A stretch of DNA of 64,000 nt from CAIOZA01 sp964464375 (lineage in GTDB: Bacteria > Bacteroidota > Ignavibacteria > Kapaibacteriales > UBA2268), in assembly GCA_964464375.1 (NCBI GenBank), contig CAYXFU010000014.1:1-64000 (forward strand), given 5' to 3'. The translations under genes were made by a program, and so were the position numbers. Each line of letters opens with the position of its first letter. The stretch's first letter is position 1. Shown here piece after piece: positions 61,601-64,000 of this stretch. The notes under the pieces are model-generated. The model made no database searches. It was not told where the DNA came from and saw only the letters and a program-made list of their open reading frames with translations.

Positions 61601-61921
61601 ATCCATGCTGTAAGTCAATCTCTTGGCTGTGCCGCCGAGATATGGCATTGTATATATTTCCCTGTTGCCGTCATATTCGGCTGAAAAGGCAATTGTTTTT
61701 CCATCGGGTGAAAAGCGTGGGAACATTTCTTCGCCAACATCCGTAGTAACTTTACGGGCTAAACCACCTGTAATGGGAACTACGTACACATCACCTGCAT
61801 GGGTGAAAGTAATATCAGTAGCAGATGCGTTCGGGAATCGCAGAATTCTTGCTTCTGCACCGATAAGCATATCGATTCCTGCTAAAAGCAAAATGAAACA
61901 TAAAGAAACTAATCTTTGCAT
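58640..61921 (-). CDS. Tricorn-like S41 protease, exported
   Basis: The 1093-residue protein starts after GGAG with a signal peptide (MQRLVSLCFILLLAGIDMLIGAEA). Two TolB/WD40-like propellers follow (PRFSPDGKTIAFSAEYDGNREIY, ATWSPDGKWIAYLSDQSGETEVW, LKWSPDSKKLLCSD), then a Lys/Glu/Asp-rich linker of ~35 residues, a C1 helical region, a PDZ domain (GYLGAEYQLDAKSGFYKI ... GDYLIEIDGQKL) and a peptidase S41 core: YIHIPDMGVG, VDDRYNGGGNVS, LINELSASDGDLFPYQF with the nucleophile Ser, WGGVIGIRG. This matches tricorn-core peptidases, which degrade oligopeptides. A periplasmic location is likely. The linker is unusual in its charge. Confidence 0.9.
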   Translation of the reverse strand: MQRLVSLCFILLLAGIDMLIGAEARILRFPNASATDITFTHAGDVYVVPITGGLARKVTTDVGEEMFPRFSPDGKTIAFSAEYDGNREIYTMPYLGGTAKRLTYSMDHAGLPARMGPDKIIMQWSADGKKLLYNTRAVSWHAWVRQLFTLSVDGGLPEQIPVPRSGFATFSPDGSKIAYNRVFREFRTWKRYRGGQADDVWIYDLKTKQLENVTNNPAQDIIPMWHGDKIYFLSDRDAFMNLFAYDLKTKQTKKITNFDKYDVKYPSVGANHIAFENGGQIYLMDYATENIKLIPVEINEDFPDIREKFVSVKNNINEYDISPDGARALFVARGDVFTVPAEKGNIRNLTKSNGVHDRSATWSPDGKWIAYLSDQSGETEVWLMKGDGTEKKQLTKNATTYRYSLKWSPDSKKLLCSDKEMKLYYIDAESGKINIITQSKTWEITDYNWSPDSKWITYSDALASPLSSVFLYSLESGQSTQVTDEFFDCGQGTFSSDGKYLFYVSDRSFNASIGNFEWNFQYANMSKIYGITLQKELESPFAFESDEVTIKDDKEDKSEKAEKTEKSDKKDKKDNEKKEAKKDLSIDLDGIKDRLFVLPIDAANYFNLISVGKKLYYGRSAPGKKGTTYVFDFEKKKESEAADFTSYIVSANEKKAIVSSNREYYIIDLSDNMKTSSGKLNLADMEVLLDRKVEWEQIFTEVWRQMRDFFYDPNMHGVDWKMIKTKYAELLPFIHTRADLTYVLGEMIGELNIGHAYTGGGDMPEIKDVAIGYLGAEYQLDAKSGFYKITKIFEGRNWEEKTRSPLTAPGINVKEGDYLIEIDGQKLSAENHPAKLLVNKSLKFVTLKVNSSATEKDSKEFTIKTIATEKDLRYFNWVENNRRKVDKATDGKVAYIHIPDMGVGNGLNEFVKYFYPQVRKQALIVDDRYNGGGNVSPMIIERLRRVLLLAGIARNAQTVSTKPDAVMTGPMVCLINELSASDGDLFPYQFKKAGLGKIIGRRSWGGVIGIRGSLPFLDGGYLNKPEFANFGADGTWVLEGTGMTPDIDVDNNPAKEWNDDDEQLNKAIEVVLEEMKTDQKTKIPTVPQYPIKK

Positions 61922-62127
61922 AATTACTCCGAAAAATTAAGATTTATTAACAATTTAATAATAGGTTTACGCTTGGATGTTTAATTTGTTGCAATCTATT
62001 GGAAATATTTTTTTCGATTTCATTAAATGTTTGAATCTCAGATTAAACGGATGAAACGGATTGAACATATTGCTAATGTCTTTCTGTGCCGTAGGCTTAG
62101 CGAAGCAAATCTTTGTATTCTGTATTT

Positions 62128-62222
62128 GTAGGGGCACAGCGTGCTGGTAGAAACATGGACACCATACCGTATCTAATGCCACGAAGTGGTATAATTTCAA
62201 TAACCGTGGGTGTAGCCCACGG
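62128..62222. repeat. Intergenic palindromes upstream of a T9SS gene
   Basis: gtaggggcacagcgtgctgg (62128-62147) is a decayed member of the gtaggg family. ATGCCAC-gaa-GTGGTAT-like (62176-62191) and CCGTGGG-tgtag-CCCACGG (62204-62222) are further hairpins. No gene lies between 61922 and 62388. Confidence 0.65.
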
Positions 62223-62388
62223 AGAATAAAAGAAAAAATCCCTCCCCACTGGTTTCACCCGCGGTTTTTCAAATTTAGCATCTTAGATGCTAGTAAAAAT
62301 TATTTTCTCAACTTCTGTAACTTTTTGTCTTATATTGTGTTTTGTATCAATTAACAATAACAATTTTTCAAATATTATTGGTGATAAA

Positions 62389-63273
62389 ATGAAAACAATA
62401 ATTCTCTTTTTGCTTTTCATGAGCTGTTTTGCTCTTTCTGCTAATCGTAATACTAACCTTGTTTTGTCCAATGATTACTATCCATTAACAAAAGGAAGTA
62501 CCTGGACTTATTTACATCTTAAATATTATTCACTGGACCAATTCGATACGATGTGGGTTGAAATAATCGGCACACAAATTATCGCTGGGAAAGAATACTC
62601 AAATTTCAAAATCACCGAAAATCCGCCGGGACCATACCCTTATACCACATATAATGAGTTCTACCGCAGAGAAGCTGATAATATTTTCTCTTACGAAAAA
62701 GGTATCGACCAGATAATGTATAAGTTTGATGTAGATTCGGGAGAGACCTGGGTTTACAATCCCGATAGTAAGAATTATGATAACCGGACTTTTGAGATGC
62801 GGAGTAAGAATTATAGCACGACAATTCAGGAAGTTGAATACGCAGATTGTCTGGCTATTTATTCTGAATCAAAATATGGTTTAGATACCGATATATTCGA
62901 AGAATTTGCTGCAAATATTGGACGAATATCAAGATCCAACGGTTTGGGCGGCAAATGGTTTCTTGTAGATTCAAAGATAGTTACTGATATTCCTGATAAA
63001 AATAACCAAGATAATTCATTGAATGAATTGCAGATTTCACCCAATCCAGCTTACGATTTTATTAATGTATTTGTAGGGGCGGGTTCAGAACCCGCCCTTA
63101 CAGGCGATGTGAAGATATATAATCTGCTTGGAGAAATACTAACCACCCCGTCACTTCGTGACACCCCTCCTTGGAAAGGAGGGGAAAAAGTTAGAATCGA
63201 TGTATCCGGTTTACCTCCCGGAATGTATTTCGTCGGTATCGCTGATAGGTTCAGCAAATTTATAAAGTTATGA
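62389..63273 (+). CDS. T9SS cargo, short, with palindromic inserts in its sorting domain
   Basis: The start is set at the internal Met (62389) with ggtgat upstream and the signal peptide MKTIILFLLFMSCFALSA; 34 codons upstream are unlikely to be used. The mature N-terminal domain (~200 residues: YYPLTKGSTWTYLHLKYYS, VEIIGTQIIAGKEYSNFKI) resembles small surface domains of unknown function. The sorting domain (ISPNPAYDFINVFVG ... SGLPPGMYFVGI, SKFIKL) carries GAGSEPALTGD in slot 1, from a palindrome with arms GGGCGGGTT/AACCCGCCC, and TTPSLRDTPPWKGGEK in slot 2. This and the gene at 5022-6794 are the two intact genes here with inserts in both slots. Confidence 0.82.
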   Translation: MKTIILFLLFMSCFALSANRNTNLVLSNDYYPLTKGSTWTYLHLKYYSLDQFDTMWVEIIGTQIIAGKEYSNFKITENPPGPYPYTTYNEFYRREADNIFSYEKGIDQIMYKFDVDSGETWVYNPDSKNYDNRTFEMRSKNYSTTIQEVEYADCLAIYSESKYGLDTDIFEEFAANIGRISRSNGLGGKWFLVDSKIVTDIPDKNNQDNSLNELQISPNPAYDFINVFVGAGSEPALTGDVKIYNLLGEILTTPSLRDTPPWKGGEKVRIDVSGLPPGMYFVGIADRFSKFIKL

Positions 63274-63284
63274 AGCTGAAACCC

Positions 63285-63495
63285 CCTAATTCCTCTTGGA
63301 ACAAGGGGGAGACATAACATAACTCTGTAACACCTGTGCTAGCCCCATTTTTCAAAGGGGTTGGTTGTTTCTAGGAAATTTGTATTAATCCCATAGAGAA
63401 TAGTGAATCCCTACAATACCGATTTGATATAATTCGTAGGGTATGCTTGACCACTCTATAATGGGCATACAAGGATGTTTGTCCTACCAGAAGAA
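63285..63495. repeat. Palindromic repeat block, partly shared with 29.7 kb
   Basis: It contains ccccctaattcctcttggaa then caaggggga, agccccatttttcaaaggggttgg, and from 63401 to 63495 a block matching 29695-29796: agtgaatccctacaatac, ataattcgtag, cttgaccactctataatgg, aaggatgtttgtcctacc. The GGTCAAGC palindrome of the other copy is half lost here. No gene is seen. Confidence 0.7.
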
Positions 63496-63749
63496 CTACA
63501 ATTAATCAGGCATTAAATCAGAAAAATCACTAGACTCACAATTCAAACAAAGAAATTATAGCTTCGCTTTTACTGCGTGATTGCTGGAATAACTTGCCTG
63601 GTGCGGTATTATATTATGACGATGTTGCTCAGATAAAAAGTCAGGGTTGTAAAATTAATGTATTTACAATTAATGTTGAAACAATTATAATTTTTTTTCG
63701 TCTTATGAAAAAAGATTATTAATATTTTTTAGAAAAAAGGAAAAACAAA

Positions 63750-64000
63750 ATGGCAGAATCAAAATTATTCTCCACATATATGCTCGGAAATATCGAGCTA
63801 AAGAATCGCATCGTCATGGCTCCTATGACTCGTTGCAGAGCTATCGGCAATATTCCCAATGACTTAATGGCTACTTTTTACAAACAAAGATCTACAGCAG
63901 GCTTGCAAATTACAGAAGGCGTTTCTCCATCTCCAAATGGGCTTGGCTATGCAAGAATTCCGGGTATCTTTAGTGATGAACAAGTTGAAGGCTGGAAAAA
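63750..64000 (+). CDS. nemA: Old yellow enzyme-type flavin oxidoreductase, 3' end outside the window
   Basis: The ATG at 63750 follows AAAAAAGG. The first 83 residues read KLFSTYMLGNIELKNRIVMAPMTRCRA, NDLMATFYKQRSTAGLQITEGVSPSPNGLGYARIPGIFSDEQVEGW. These are the FMN-binding first beta-alpha units of the NADH:flavin oxidoreductase/alkene reductase family (KNRIVMAPMTR, TEG..). Such enzymes reduce activated C=C bonds (e.g. N-ethylmaleimide). The catalytic His/Asn pair lies beyond the window. The symbol is tentative. An AT-rich upstream region with a possible promoter lies at 63640-63740. Confidence 0.88.
   Translation, partial: MAESKLFSTYMLGNIELKNRIVMAPMTRCRAIGNIPNDLMATFYKQRSTAGLQITEGVSPSPNGLGYARIPGIFSDEQVEGWK

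Noticed and set aside
1..64000. Insertion sequences or transposase genes
   Set aside because: No DDE, Y1 or serine-recombinase protein is visible; the repeats must be moved, if at all, by enzymes encoded outside the window.
1..64000. tRNA or rRNA genes
   Set aside because: I looked for T-arm-like ggttcgaatcc stretches and conserved rRNA sequences and saw none in a suitable context; a covariance-model search would be decisive.

Overview
This is a low-GC, draft-quality bacterial chromosome fragment with one run of 100 N at 50272-50371. It most likely comes from the Bacteroidota/Chlorobiota side of the FCB group, and an Ignavibacteria/Kapabacteria-like lineage fits best. The evidence is about a dozen signal-peptide proteins ending in a type IX secretion (T9SS) C-terminal sorting domain (YPNPASD-like start, NxxGxxV middle, SGLAPGMYFVRI-like strand, basic last residues), FISUMP-type surface proteins, a menaquinone-type UbiE and AAGGAG-like ribosome binding sites. 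The phylum placement is inference. I saw no rRNA, tRNA, CRISPR array or transposase.

Layout. 0-6.8 kb: small membrane proteins, a TIG/FISUMP surface protein, a HEPN/MNT toxin-antitoxin-type pair and a repeat-rich secreted protein. 6.9-10.4 kb: a fused two-domain dehydrogenase and a second FISUMP protein. 10.4-13.4 kb: a DUF433/DUF5615 pair and an operon of AmpG-like MFS transporter, SugE/Gdx-type exporter and PPP phosphatase. 13.5-18.7 kb: redoxin, PhoH, lytic transglycosylase and P5C dehydrogenase. 18.9-23.7 kb: two large secreted proteins. 23.9-26.4 kb: panB, a haem-type lipoprotein, hicA/hicB and a lipoprotein. 26.5-33.1 kb: methyltransferase, cyclophilin, WD40-like protein, ubiE and a TPR/PAS/GAF sensor. 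34-50 kb: large secreted proteins (duplicated cysteine-peptidase-like, BNR-type, arylsulfotransferase-like), a membrane protein, a DUF971 protein and truA. 50.4-64 kb: a VWA protein truncated by the gap, a methyltransferase-nuclease fusion, a broken FtsX-type permease, a tricorn-like protease, another T9SS cargo and the start of an old-yellow-enzyme reductase.

The most unusual signal is a set of short palindromic elements. They fill the intergenic spaces (9.2, 29.5-29.8, 33.1-33.9, 37.2-37.7, 39.5, 54.0, 58.1, 62.1 and 63.3-63.5 kb). They also sit in frame inside T9SS sorting domains, at two fixed places, where different palindromes occupy the same slot in different copies. Five orphan sorting domains without a cargo gene carry the same inserts. 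Two of them flank the HEPN/MNT pair as direct repeats, and two begin within a few bases of the stop codon of an unrelated cytosolic gene. This looks like a mobile palindrome family tolerated, or used, as loop peptides in secretion signals, with the sorting domains acting as dispersed recombination substrates.
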